Part shown: piece by piece, positions 7,977-15,926 of the stretch
Position numbering within the stretch: position 1 is the first letter of the stretch
Layout: each line of letters opens with the position of its first letter
Assembly (NCBI RefSeq): GCF_000011065.1
Contig: NC_004663.1
Coordinates: forward strand, 1,922,001 to 1,986,000
DNA: 64,000 bases
Direction: 5' to 3'
DNA from: Bacteroides thetaiotaomicron VPI-5482
GTDB lineage: Bacteria; Bacteroidota; Bacteroidia; Bacteroidales; Bacteroidaceae
Notes under the pieces: generated by a model
The model's database searches: none
What the model saw: only the letters and a program-made list of their open reading frames with translations
Told to the model about the DNA's origin: nothing
Made by a program: the position numbers and the translations under genes

Positions 7977-8604
7977 TGTTTAATATAGTTTTAAACTCTC
8001 TTCATATAGAAAAAAACGCAAAACATCTTTCACCTGTCACCATATTCTCTGAAACGGCTTATCCATCGATGGTTCAGCGGTGAAAGATTGATTATTGCAA
8101 TCTTTCACCGATCTTTCATCTTTCACCATCCGGTATTCCTATTATCATCCGGTACTCCTATTATCAAAACGACCGTTGCTTTTAGTCGTTTCCTATAAAG
8201 GAATGAAGTGTTTCACTATGATGGAACTCTAGTTTCAAAGCCTTGAAACTAAAAGTTTCGAGCGTATGAAACTATGGTTTCAAGTAATAGAAACTAAAGT
8301 TTCAAGCCTATGGAACTAAGGTTTCAAACCTATGGAACCAAAGTTTCAACCGCTTGAAACTTCTTGAAACAACCGGCAATGACTTCTTTACCCTTGCACA
8401 TCCCGAAATGAAACGAACACCAATAATAGAATGGCAAGCAGCTGTCAGCAACAATAAAGGTGACAATAAAAAAGCATTTATCGGTTATTATCACCCTATT
8501 ATCACCATCTATTATCACCCTTTATTCATTCGTAATCAAGGAGTTAATCTTCAAAAGTGACAAGTGACAATAAAAAACACGTTTTTAGTCTCTATGTAGA
8601 GATA
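7977..8604. other. Gene-free, repeat-rich gap between queC and queF
   Basis: No convincing gene is present; a 68-codon frame at 8354-8560 is repeat sequence. Contents are a 12-bp-stem hairpin at 8079-8109 (GGTGAAAGATTG and complement), two tandem 19-bp copies of ATCCGGTAYTCCTATTATC at 8128-8165, the seven-unit 22-bp array described separately at 8223-8370, and three copies of TATTATCACC starting at 8486, 8497 and 8510. Such density of unrelated short repeats inside one pathway block suggests a hot spot for slippage or insertion. Confidence 0.8.
8223..8370. repeat. 22-bp-period palindromic array A (core GAAACTAWWGTTTC)
   Basis: Seven copies of a near-palindrome RGAAACTAWWGTTTCAA begin (at GRAACY) at 8223, 8245, 8268, 8290, 8312, 8334 and 8356. 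Spacing is 22 bp everywhere except one 23-bp step, where the core carries an extra A. The linkers are 5-6 nt and variable (AGCCT, GCGTA, GTAATA, GCCTA, ACCTA, CCGCT). The last copy is incomplete. No coding potential is evident, and spacers are too short for a CRISPR. Confidence 0.9.
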
Positions 8605-9267
8605 TTATTGATTCTTCTTTTTTAAATACTTCTCCAGCCCCTCACGACGCAGCGTACAGGCGGGACAATGCCCGCAACCATCCCCCTGAATGCCATTATA
8701 GCATGTCAAAGTCTCGTTACGGATCAAATCCAGTACTCCCAATTCATCTGCCAAAGCCCAAGTTTCTGCTTTATCAATCCACATCAGAGGGGTATGAATC
8801 ACGAATTGTTCATCCATTGCCAGGTTTAATGTCACATTCAAAGACTTAATAAACGCGTCCCGGCAATCGGGATAGCCGCTAAAGTCAGTCTGAGAAACTC
8901 CCGTCACCAAATGGTTGATGCCACGTTCGCGGGCATATACCGCAGCAATACTCAGGAAAAACAGATTACGTCCCGGAACAAAAGTATTGGGGACGCTGCC
9001 TGCGGGCTTTTCCTGATCCATTACCATCGTGGTGTCAGTCAACGAATTATGTCCCAATGTTCCTATGAAAGACACATCCATCACATCAAATTCCACTTCT
9101 GCCTTTCGGGCTATTTCTCTGGCGAGTTCCACTTCTTTCTGGTGCTTCTGACCATAAAGGAAACTCAAAGCGTATACTTTTTTAAAGTTGCGTTTCGCCC
9201 AAAAGAGGCAAGTGGTAGAATCCTGTCCGCCACTGAACACAACCAATGCAGTCTCTCTGTTCATCAT
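8605..9267 (-). CDS. queC: 7-cyano-7-deazaguanine synthase
   Basis: The 220-residue protein converts 7-carboxy-7-deazaguanine to preQ0 using ATP and ammonia. The PP-loop [16 protein letters not shown] lies at the N-terminus, and the zinc site is the C-terminal [19 protein letters not shown] cluster (four Cys). [19 protein letters not shown] and [11 protein letters not shown] are also family marks. Start Met1 or Met2 cannot be distinguished. It lies 53 bp downstream of the precursor transporter gene on the same strand and is probably co-transcribed with it under the preQ1-like riboswitch. Confidence 0.97.
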
Positions 9268-9320
9268 AAAATTCTCTTTATATTCTCAGCCCTCGAAGCA
9301 GGCCGGAAGAAGTCGTTTCA

Positions 9321-10001
9321 TTAAATATCTTTGACTTTCAGTACGTTATAAGAAATATTAGTATCGTACACGTCACTGCCGTCTACCTTCTTAATCACTT
9401 TCACTACGCGGATAGTCACCGGAAGGATGATAACTTCGTACATAGATTTCAGTACGATCTGAAGTCCCATCATGATAAGCAGCTCTTTCCAGGCAATGAT
9501 GCCTCCGAAAGCTATCGGGAAGAAAATCAACGAATCGGCAGTCTCGCCGACAATCGTTGAGAGAATAGCCCGGGCAGAGAAGTTCCGCCCCTGACTGGCA
9601 ATCTTCATCTTACTCATCACATACGCATTCAGGAATGAACCGACAAGGAAAGCCATCAAACTGGCTGCTACGATGCGGGGAGCCATACCGAATACAAAAT
9701 CGAAATGCTCTTCGCCTTCCCAGAACGGAGCAGCAGGTATCGCAACAGCTATCAAGCCAAGCCCTACCACAAAGAAGTTCATAGCAAAACCACTCCAGAT
9801 AATAAGACGTGCTTTCTTGAATCCCCAAACTTCGGCGATACAATCATTAATGATATAAGAAATAGGAAAAACCAATAATCCGGCTGTGACAGTCAGGCTG
9901 CCGACCTGAATTACTTTCGTTTCAAGAAGATTGGCTGCAATGAGGCATACATTGAAGAGAATGCCCAGCAACATAAAAGGTACTGATACTTTTTCTTTCA
10001 T
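9321..10001 (-). CDS. Queuosine precursor transporter (QPTR/YhhQ family)
   Basis: The 226-residue inner-membrane protein has about six hydrophobic segments with family marks (GLLVFPISYIINDCIAEVWGFKKAR near 40-65; FSARAILSTIVGETADSLIFFPIAFGG near 140-165). The family imports preQ0 or preQ1 for queuosine synthesis. It is the first gene of the queuosine operon and carries a preQ1-I-like riboswitch across its ribosome site, consistent with repression when precursor is abundant. Confidence 0.93.
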   Translation of the reverse strand: MKEKVSVPFMLLGILFNVCLIAANLLETKVIQVGSLTVTAGLLVFPISYIINDCIAEVWGFKKARLIIWSGFAMNFFVVGLGLIAVAIPAAPFWEGEEHFDFVFGMAPRIVAASLMAFLVGSFLNAYVMSKMKIASQGRNFSARAILSTIVGETADSLIFFPIAFGGIIAWKELLIMMGLQIVLKSMYEVIILPVTIRVVKVIKKVDGSDVYDTNISYNVLKVKDI

Positions 10002-10003
10002 AA

Positions 10004-10037
10004 CTCCTGTTTTTTACGTGGTGTTCTAGAATACACG
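10004..10037 (-). promoter_or_regulatory. preQ1-I-like riboswitch overlapping the SD of the transporter gene
   Basis: Read on the minus strand from 10037: CGTG, loop TATTCTAGAACAC, CACG, then the tail TAAAAAACAGGAG and, after TT, the ATG. This follows the preQ1-I aptamer pattern (short GC-rich P1, loop with UUCUAG and ACACC, then the A-rich UAAAAAAC tail that forms the pseudoknot). P1 is 4 bp. The tail runs directly into the GGAG ribosome site, so ligand binding should block translation. The downstream genes are a queuosine precursor transporter and queC, the expected regulon. Confidence 0.78.
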
Positions 10038-10143
10038 ACCGCTATTCACGGCATCATACATCTTTTTACTTGTTTCGGGGTGCAAAGGTAGAAGAAAAAA
10101 GCGAGAAGGCAAAGTTATCCGATAACTTTATTCGGGGCATGAA

Positions 10144-10431
10144 CTACAACCCCGAAAGATACTCCTTCAGCGTCTCCACATATTCCTCCATCGCTTTCCT
10201 GCCTCCGGCAGTGATCCGGCAGGCAGTACGCGGCCTTTTGCCTACAAAGCTTTTTTCCACCTCGATATATCCGGCTTCACTCAGCTTATCCAACTGCACA
10301 CTGAGGTTTCCCGCTGTCGACTGGGTCTTCTCTTTCAAGTAGACGAACTCAGCCTCCTCCACCGTCAGCAGAATCGACATTATAGCCAAGCGAAGCTGTG
10401 AATGCAAGATAGGATTCAGTTCTTTAAACAT
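10144..10431 (-). CDS. Small winged-helix transcriptional regulator (HTH_34 type)
   Basis: The 95-residue protein is a single winged helix: LNPILHSQLRLAIMSIL (helix 1), STAGNLSVQLDKLSEAGYIEVEK (recognition helix and turn), then a wing with KRPRTACRITAGGRKAMEEY. It resembles the ArsR/MarR-like family of dimeric one-domain regulators. Its start overlaps the stop of the upstream six-TM gene by 16 bp, so the pair is translationally coupled. Two promoters in the neighbourhood carry the same inverted repeat between -33 and -7, including the one driving this gene, making this protein the likely repressor (inference). Confidence 0.88.
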   Translation of the reverse strand: MFKELNPILHSQLRLAIMSILLTVEEAEFVYLKEKTQSTAGNLSVQLDKLSEAGYIEVEKSFVGKRPRTACRITAGGRKAMEEYVETLKEYLSGL

Positions 10432-11006
10432 TGCTTCTTCATCTGTTTATTCATAATATGTCCGGGGACAATCATCATCACTATAAAGATGGCGGCAAAC
10501 ACCAGATATACCCCGCTTCCATGAATAAAAAGCATGGAAAAAGAAAGGGCGATACCAGTCATCCCTGCTATACTAAGCGGCTTGTACTTACATACCAACC
10601 CCGTAAGAGTAGCCCCCATCCCCATCAATAAGGAAATTACAAACAGAATATCAATACGGACAACAAATGCCATGCAAGACAGACAAAAACCTACTACTCC
10701 AAACACAGCCCATATCTGACCAGTCACCCGGTCTATGTAATTTTTTGCTCCCTTATTCTTGTCTTTCCTATTAAAAAAGATAGTCAGCGGTCCGGCAATG
10801 ACAGGCAAAGCAAACCAGAGAAAATTGATCTGCCACACTCCCGTCTGCAAATAAAAGTACCATACCACAAGTGATATAGCCACAGTAGTATATCCCCATA
10901 TCAATAATGGGTAGGCTGCATAACGGGCTGTATTGTCCTGCGTCTCCCGAATCATGCAGGCAATCAGTTCCAAACTCTCTTTCTCTGAAATTCTCTTGTC
11001 TTCCAT
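10416..11006 (-). CDS. Six-TM membrane protein coupled to the winged-helix regulator
   Basis: The 196-residue product has a short charged N-terminus (SEKESLELIACMIRETQDN) and six hydrophobic segments (about 31-53, 60-77, 97-116, 119-138, 141-160, 165-185), ending in a basic tail. I do not recognise a named family; similar proteins are commonly found next to small winged-helix regulators in Bacteroidetes. The function is unknown. It is expressed from its own operator-bearing promoter at 11055-11025 with the regulator gene downstream. Confidence 0.75.
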   Translation of the reverse strand: MEDKRISEKESLELIACMIRETQDNTARYAAYPLLIWGYTTVAISLVVWYFYLQTGVWQINFLWFALPVIAGPLTIFFNRKDKNKGAKNYIDRVTGQIWAVFGVVGFCLSCMAFVVRIDILFVISLLMGMGATLTGLVCKYKPLSIAGMTGIALSFSMLFIHGSGVYLVFAAIFIVMMIVPGHIMNKQMKKQCLKN

Positions 11007-11024
11007 ATTCTATCAATTTTGTTT

Positions 11025-11055
11025 CAAAAATAATATTGTTTACGTAATAAACCAA
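11025..11055 (-). promoter_or_regulatory. Promoter with embedded palindromic operator (six-TM gene and regulator)
   Basis: On the minus strand TTG (11055-11053), a 20-bp spacer and TATTTTTG (11032-11025) form a Bacteroides promoter 18 bp upstream of the ATG. The spacer contains GGTTTATTACGTAAACA (11053-11037), an inverted repeat matching the operator at 13742-13758. Bound protein would block the promoter, implying autoregulation of the regulator gene. Confidence 0.72.
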
Positions 11056-11065
11056 AAATCCTTGT

Positions 11066-13255
11066 CTATTTTCCTTCGATACGGCTTCTTTCACTTGCCG
11101 ATTTCTTTTCTACAGTCACCGCACCCGATTTCTTTCCATGATTGAAATTCCAGGTAAATGTGAGTTTCATCAGTCTTCCGCTCGAAGCCAGTTCAAAACG
11201 ATTTTGAGATGAATAACTCGGTACATTGCTGAAATAAGAATTATATCGGTTGAAGATATTGTCTACCCCCAAAGTAGCTACACAACGCCCGTCTTTCCAT
11301 TTTTTGCGCAGGTGCAGGTTGAATGTATGACGAGGATCGATCCCGCTATTACCGGAATACAACCGGCTAACTCCATTATATTGTGCTTCCAACGAATAGT
11401 CTGACGGTAAAAGGACCGTAGCATTAGCATTGGCGAAATAAAGGAAGTGCCCAAAGTAATCGTCCTCCCGATACATGCGGATATCTTGCCTCACTCCGAT
11501 AAAGCTGGCATTCAGATTCAGCCAATTGAGCGGCTGCCAGGGAGCAGTGATGGCTACGAACCAATGGTTCTCACGATTGTGATTCTCATTGATGACATAT
11601 GATATATCCGAATTCTCCGCATCTTCTTTACCAAACTGACGGATCAGATCATGGTGCAAATTGCCGCCAACAGTCAATGTATACCGGAAGTTATAGACCA
11701 GCGTAATACTGAATTTATTAATATAAGTAGGACGCAACATCGGGTTGCCTATCAGATAACTATATTCGGAAGTCTGAATCCGGTTCGGGTTGAGAGCCGA
11801 AAAAGTCGGACGTTCTATATAGCGTCCATACTGACCGATAAGCATCCACTTGTGAATTTCATCAAAATAGAAATTTCCGTCGATATGTGGAAACCAATCC
11901 CAGTATTTTCTCGTCCGACGTTCTGTTTCATTGGAGGTTTGCGTATATTCTCCCCGAAGTCCAATATGAACAGATCCTCTTTTCATATCCAGAGAATAAG
12001 TTCCGTATAAAGCACCGATATTCTCGTGATAATCGAGTTCATATCCATAAGCAACATTGGGCTTCCAACTTTCGTCAGGTTCCAGCCCTTCGTAACAGGC
12101 ATCATCTTTCATTCCCGTATAGGTATATTTCATTCCTATCTGGAAAAACGATTTCTTATGTAACTGTTGTTTCCACGACAGATCGGCAGTTGCGATCTGA
12201 TAAGTGGCATTAGAGCGGGAACGGTAAACGGTATCTTTATTTAGAGCACCTATCTCCTGAAAAATTTGATACTGATTTCTGCCATGCAGATCTTTAGAGA
12301 TATAGTCGGTGACAAGCTTCAGCACCGAACCGTCCTTATCCAGTTTATGTATATAGTTGGCAGTAGCTGTATACATATTGTAAGTCTCTTTCTGACGATA
12401 CACACCCTGACTTTCCATATCCAGCGGTCCTACCGACAGAGTAGAGTAACTCTGAGACGGCCAGATGTATCCGCGACGAACATACTCCAGCTCTACTCCC
12501 AGACTATTGGAAGAGTCCATCGTATAAACTGTTCCCATCCGAATCGTCCCGTAACGCGAAGGCTGCTTCATACGGGCCAGACTGGAAAAACCTTTATCTC
12601 CCGCTACATAATCACGGGTAACGTACAAATCTCCTTTATTCTGAGGAACCAAAGTACCGGAAGCAAATCCATAGGTATCCCACTTCCCACTATGATAATT
12701 CAAGCTACCACTAGGCTGATAAGATTGCAAGGAAGAGGCAAAAGAAGCATTCATAGAAAGATTTCCCTGAAATCCTTTGTCCGTATGACGTCTCATTATA
12801 ATATGTATAGCACCTCCCTGAGCATCGGCATCCTTATCGGCTCCCGCCATTGGAAGCACTTCAACGCGGGCAATATCGTCCGATTTCAAAGAACGGAGAT
12901 AGCCTATCAGCATCTCTCCGGTAAGTTTTATCTCCCTATTATCTACAAACACCTTCGTGCCGGAAGAACCATTGATGGAAATCCGCTCGTCGGACAACCA
13001 TACTCCGGGCGCTTGTTGAAGGAGTTCGACTCCGTCTTTGTTCTGTGCAGGAGGGACGGACAGGATAAAACGGTCTGCCTTCCGTTTCACAGGACTTGTC
13101 CGTACCACCACTTCCTGCAACGCATAAGTGGAATCTTCTGTCAGAGTATCATTCACAGCCATCGGCCGAGCAGTCGTCGAAGTCTGCCCCCAAGCAGTAA
13201 CTCCGGTAAAGCCGGCCAATATCAGAAATATCAGGTATCGCATACTGTTAGTCAT
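11066..13255 (-). CDS. Outer-membrane beta-barrel protein (TonB-receptor-like, OMP_b-brl_3 type)
   Basis: This 729-residue protein starts with a signal peptide (about 1-23, ending TAWGQ). It has a plug-like region (EEVVVRTSPVKRKADRFILSV-type segment near 48-70; DGVELLQQAPGVWL; INGSSGTKVFVDNREIKLTG; DIARVEVLPMAGADKDADAQGGAIHI) and a long barrel rich in aromatic strands ending FTWNFNHGKKSG. It lacks the N-terminal carboxypeptidase-like domain of SusC. Such barrels take up unknown ligands or assist export. The C-terminal 25 residues after the barrel are charged. Its ATG overlaps the DUF2141 stop by 8 bp. Confidence 0.88.
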   Translation of the reverse strand: MTNSMRYLIFLILAGFTGVTAWGQTSTTARPMAVNDTLTEDSTYALQEVVVRTSPVKRKADRFILSVPPAQNKDGVELLQQAPGVWLSDERISINGSSGTKVFVDNREIKLTGEMLIGYLRSLKSDDIARVEVLPMAGADKDADAQGGAIHIIMRRHTDKGFQGNLSMNASFASSLQSYQPSGSLNYHSGKWDTYGFASGTLVPQNKGDLYVTRDYVAGDKGFSSLARMKQPSRYGTIRMGTVYTMDSSNSLGVELEYVRRGYIWPSQSYSTLSVGPLDMESQGVYRQKETYNMYTATANYIHKLDKDGSVLKLVTDYISKDLHGRNQYQIFQEIGALNKDTVYRSRSNATYQIATADLSWKQQLHKKSFFQIGMKYTYTGMKDDACYEGLEPDESWKPNVAYGYELDYHENIGALYGTYSLDMKRGSVHIGLRGEYTQTSNETERRTRKYWDWFPHIDGNFYFDEIHKWMLIGQYGRYIERPTFSALNPNRIQTSEYSYLIGNPMLRPTYINKFSITLVYNFRYTLTVGGNLHHDLIRQFGKEDAENSDISYVINENHNRENHWFVAITAPWQPLNWLNLNASFIGVRQDIRMYREDDYFGHFLYFANANATVLLPSDYSLEAQYNGVSRLYSGNSGIDPRHTFNLHLRKKWKDGRCVATLGVDNIFNRYNSYFSNVPSYSSQNRFELASSGRLMKLTFTWNFNHGKKSGAVTVEKKSASERSRIEGK

Positions 13256-13622
13256 TTACCGGATAATACATCTTCATTTTAACGGTAGCCGAAGCATCCG
13301 CCTCTTTCTTGCATTTTTCCCGGGCATACCCTTCTACCGGTATTCCCTGTTCATTCATGTCCAATTCCCAGTTTCCGTTCTCATCATGGAAAAGAGAGAT
13401 TAAAAACTTTTCCCATGGAACATCTTTTAGAACAACAGTCACTGTATCTTTAACAGCAGTAGCCATCGCATATACCGGCTTCGATTCCGAATCCTGTTGT
13501 GCCATGACCATAATAGCGCCTTTTGCACTACGAATACCCCGCACTTCTACTTTTACTTCTTGTGCAAAAGTAACAACGTGGTAACAAATAATCCCTAAAG
13601 CAATGAATAACAAGCGTTTCAT
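13248..13622 (-). CDS. DUF2141 exported protein
   Basis: The 124-residue product has a signal peptide (1-20, ending VVTFAQ) and a small beta-rich domain with family marks EVRGIRSAKGAIMVMAQ, VPWEKFLISLFHDENGNWELDMN and GIPVEGYA. DUF2141 proteins are periplasmic or surface proteins of unknown function, commonly paired with outer-membrane barrels. It is the first gene of an operator-controlled unit with the barrel gene. Confidence 0.9.
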   Translation of the reverse strand: MKRLLFIALGIICYHVVTFAQEVKVEVRGIRSAKGAIMVMAQQDSESKPVYAMATAVKDTVTVVLKDVPWEKFLISLFHDENGNWELDMNEQGIPVEGYAREKCKKEADASATVKMKMYYPVND

Positions 13623-13663
13623 CTTTTACTTTCCTCCAATCAATTAGTTGATACGATTTAATT

Positions 13664-13680
13664 AGTTTATTTTATAAACC
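13664..13680. promoter_or_regulatory. Additional operator copy in the DUF2141 leader
   Basis: AGTTTATTTTATAAACC is the same inverted repeat as at 13742-13758 (one end base differs). It lies about 42 bp upstream of the DUF2141 ATG, downstream of the predicted transcription start, and 78 bp from the promoter-embedded copy. A second bound dimer could support cooperative repression. Confidence 0.6.
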
Positions 13681-13729
13681 TTATATGGATTAAAAAAAGT
13701 AAGGAGCTGCGCATCTCTCTTACTCGATG

Positions 13730-13760
13730 CAAATATAAATAGGTTTATTTTATAAACCAA
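13730..13760 (-). promoter_or_regulatory. Promoter with embedded palindromic operator (DUF2141-barrel operon)
   Basis: On the minus strand TTG (13760-13758), a 20-bp spacer and TATATTTG (13737-13730) form a Bacteroides promoter. The palindrome GGTTTATTTTATAAACC (13742-13758) fills the spacer exactly as at the six-TM/regulator promoter. The repeated geometry is strong evidence for one repressor controlling both units. Confidence 0.78.
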
Positions 13761-13789
13761 GTATTTCGGAAGAATATTTCAAATTAAAT

Positions 13790-13829
13790 AAGCCTTCCTG
13801 TCATTCGTCGTATTTTGACAGGAAGGCTT
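13790..13829 (-). terminator. Hairpin terminator after the ECF sigma gene
   Basis: A 14-bp perfect stem (AAGCCTTCCTGTCA at 13790-13803 with its complement at 13816-13829) lies 41 bp past the stop of the minus-strand sigma gene and is followed by an A/T-rich stretch. Confidence 0.75.
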
Positions 13830-13870
13830 CACTTTGACCTTAAAACACATCACTCAATTAGAAAGTTGCA

Positions 13871-14374
13871 TCAGGAGAAGTCTTTCAATTCTTCTTTCAG
13901 ACGCTTACGGATAAAGAAAAGTCGGCTCTTTACCGTCCCCATCGGCAATCCTAATTTTTCGGCAATTTCCCTGTATTTAAATCCAGCTACAAACATCTGG
14001 AAAGGAACTTTCATATCTTCGGGGATGGAATGGATCACTCTATACAGCTGCTTCATGTCATAAGCAAACTCGAAACGGTCGCCTTCTTCATCTTCTATCA
14101 AACTTTGCTGATTGATGGAATAGGTATCATCGATCAAATTCATTTCGCGGACCGTGCGCCGGTAGTTGTTGACAAAGATATTACGCATGATGGTAAACAT
14201 CCATCCTTTCAGATTCTTGGCATGCGTAAATTTCTCATGATTATCCAATGCCTGCAATACACAATCCTGAACTAAGTCGTTGGCAGAATCACGGTCTGAA
14301 GTCAACTTATATGCGAAACGATGCAGGTCTGACTCCATCGCCAATATTCCTTGAGTAAAATCTACTTTTTCCAT
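13871..14374 (-). CDS. ECF RNA polymerase sigma factor
   Basis: The 167-residue protein has region 2 (FAYKLTSDRDSANDLVQDCVLQAL; NLKGWMFTIMRNIFVNNYRR) and region 4 (SIPEDMKVPFQMFVAGFKYREIAEKLGLPMGTVKSRLFFIRKRL), a complete ECF factor. No anti-sigma gene is adjacent: downstream is a terminator and upstream is a divergent porin gene, so its control and regulon cannot be read from context. It could respond through a distant partner or through expression level. Confidence 0.94.
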   Translation of the reverse strand: MEKVDFTQGILAMESDLHRFAYKLTSDRDSANDLVQDCVLQALDNHEKFTHAKNLKGWMFTIMRNIFVNNYRRTVREMNLIDDTYSINQQSLIEDEEGDRFEFAYDMKQLYRVIHSIPEDMKVPFQMFVAGFKYREIAEKLGLPMGTVKSRLFFIRKRLKEELKDFS

Positions 14375-14537
14375 TCTCGTATTTTATTTATCTAATTAGT
14401 ACGATACAAAGATCCGCTTTTTTAGAACGATTATAAATAGCAATTCTTCCGATAAGTTTGGCAATTTTTCCTTAGCCCCTCTCAACCATTTCTTTTTTTA
14501 GTTGTTCATTGGGCATTCACCTAAAACTTAACTGATA

Positions 14538-15827
14538 ATGAAAACAAGCTTTAAAATGGTAGCTATGCTACTGGGGATCGGAATTTTCCCCGTCTGTGCT
14601 CATGCGCAAAAGAAAGTAGTCATCGAGGATGAGGAACCGAATTCCATCATGTTCGTCTCCAGGGACAAGGCCGGAGATGAAATCATCCGAATCATGAACG
14701 ACCGCTCTCAGATGCGTTTTCACGACCCGAATGCTCCCCGCTTCCTTCTGACGGATCAGAAAGGAAAATTCGCCCTTGGTATCGGTGGCTACGTACGTGC
14801 GACGGCAGAGTATGATTTCAACGGCATCGTTGACGATGTGGATTTCTATCCGGCATTGATCGGACAGCCCGGAAAGGGAAATTTTGCCAAGAATCAATTT
14901 CAGATGGACATCACCACTTCTACCCTATTCCTGAAATTGGTAGGACGAACCAAGCATCTGGGCGACTTCGTGGTGTATACCGCCGGAAACTTCCGTGGAG
15001 ATGGGAAGACGTTTGAACTTCAAAATGCGTATGCGCAGTTCTTAGGATTTACCATCGGATACAGCTACGGTTCATTCATGGACCTTTCGGCTCTGCCTGC
15101 AACAATTGACTTCGCCGGTCCGAACGGTTCCGCTTTCTATCGTACCACTCAACTGAGTTATATGTGCGATAAACTGAAAAACTGGAGATTCGGCGTTGCC
15201 ATGGAAATGCCTTCGGTAGACGGTACAACGAATAGCGATGTATCTATCAACACGCAACGAATGCCGGATTTTGCAGCTTCTGCACAGTATAACTGGAATA
15301 GTAACAGTCATATTAAGTTGGGTGCAATCGTACGCAGCATGACTTATTCAAGTAATGTGCACGACAAGGCTTTTTCGACTACCGGATTTGGCCTGCAAGC
15401 ATCTACCACCTTTAATGTAACCAAGAAGTGGCAAGTGTTCGGACAGTTTAATTATGGAAAAGGAATTGGTTCTTATCTGAACGACTTAAGTAATCTGAAT
15501 GTGGACATCGTTCCCGATCCGGATAATGAAGGCAAGATGCAGGTTCTTCCGATGCTGGGCTGGTATGCGGGGTTGCAATATAATATTTGCCCGAATATCT
15601 TTGTATCCGGTACATACAGCTTATCCAGACTTTACTCTGAAAACAACTATCCGAGTGATAATCCGGAAGCATACCGAAAAGGACAGTATTTCGTAGCAAA
15701 TGCTTTCTGGAATGTGACTAGCAATATGCAAGTAGGTGTTGAATATCTGAGAGGATGGCGCACTGATTTCAACTCTTCTACCCGCCATGCCAATCGGCTG
15801 AATATGCTGGTACAATATTCTTTCTAA
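14538..15827 (+). CDS. DcaP-type trimeric outer-membrane porin
   Basis: The 429-residue product has a signal peptide (1-23, ending CAHAQ). A short periplasmic segment follows that could form a coiled coil, then a barrel beginning LGIGGYVRATAEYDFNGIVDDVDF and ending with the aromatic strand RLNMLVQYSF. The segment pattern (FQMDITTSTLFLKLVGRTKHLGDFVVYTAGNFRGD) fits the DcaP-like porin family, which passes small anionic solutes. It is single and divergent from the sigma gene, with a terminator downstream. Confidence 0.82.
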   Translation: MKTSFKMVAMLLGIGIFPVCAHAQKKVVIEDEEPNSIMFVSRDKAGDEIIRIMNDRSQMRFHDPNAPRFLLTDQKGKFALGIGGYVRATAEYDFNGIVDDVDFYPALIGQPGKGNFAKNQFQMDITTSTLFLKLVGRTKHLGDFVVYTAGNFRGDGKTFELQNAYAQFLGFTIGYSYGSFMDLSALPATIDFAGPNGSAFYRTTQLSYMCDKLKNWRFGVAMEMPSVDGTTNSDVSINTQRMPDFAASAQYNWNSNSHIKLGAIVRSMTYSSNVHDKAFSTTGFGLQASTTFNVTKKWQVFGQFNYGKGIGSYLNDLSNLNVDIVPDPDNEGKMQVLPMLGWYAGLQYNICPNIFVSGTYSLSRLYSENNYPSDNPEAYRKGQYFVANAFWNVTSNMQVGVEYLRGWRTDFNSSTRHANRLNMLVQYSF

Positions 15828-15863
15828 TCTATTACATATATAATATTAGGTATATATAATATG

Positions 15864-15899
15864 AGAAGCCGCCTCTGAACAATGTTCGAGACGGCTTCT
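15864..15899. terminator. Bidirectional hairpin terminator (porin / FadL)
   Basis: The inverted repeat AGAAGCCGCCTCT / AGACGGCTTCT with a loop of about 10 nt and a short T run lies between two convergent porin genes. Confidence 0.7.
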
Positions 15900-15926
15900 T
15901 TAATATAAAATCGTAGCGGATTAATA

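Noticed and set aside
8223..8370. CRISPR array
   Set aside because: Cores are short palindromes with linkers of 5-14 nt, there are no long unique spacers and no cas genes in the window; the same applies to the other four arrays.
8354..8560. 68-codon plus-strand gene after array A
   Set aside because: It starts inside the last repeat unit and runs through the TATTATCACC repeats; no ribosome site or family match.
12266..13282. 338-codon plus-strand frame over the outer-membrane barrel gene
   Set aside because: It is antisense to a well-supported barrel protein; its translation is rich in Arg/His/Ser with no domain.
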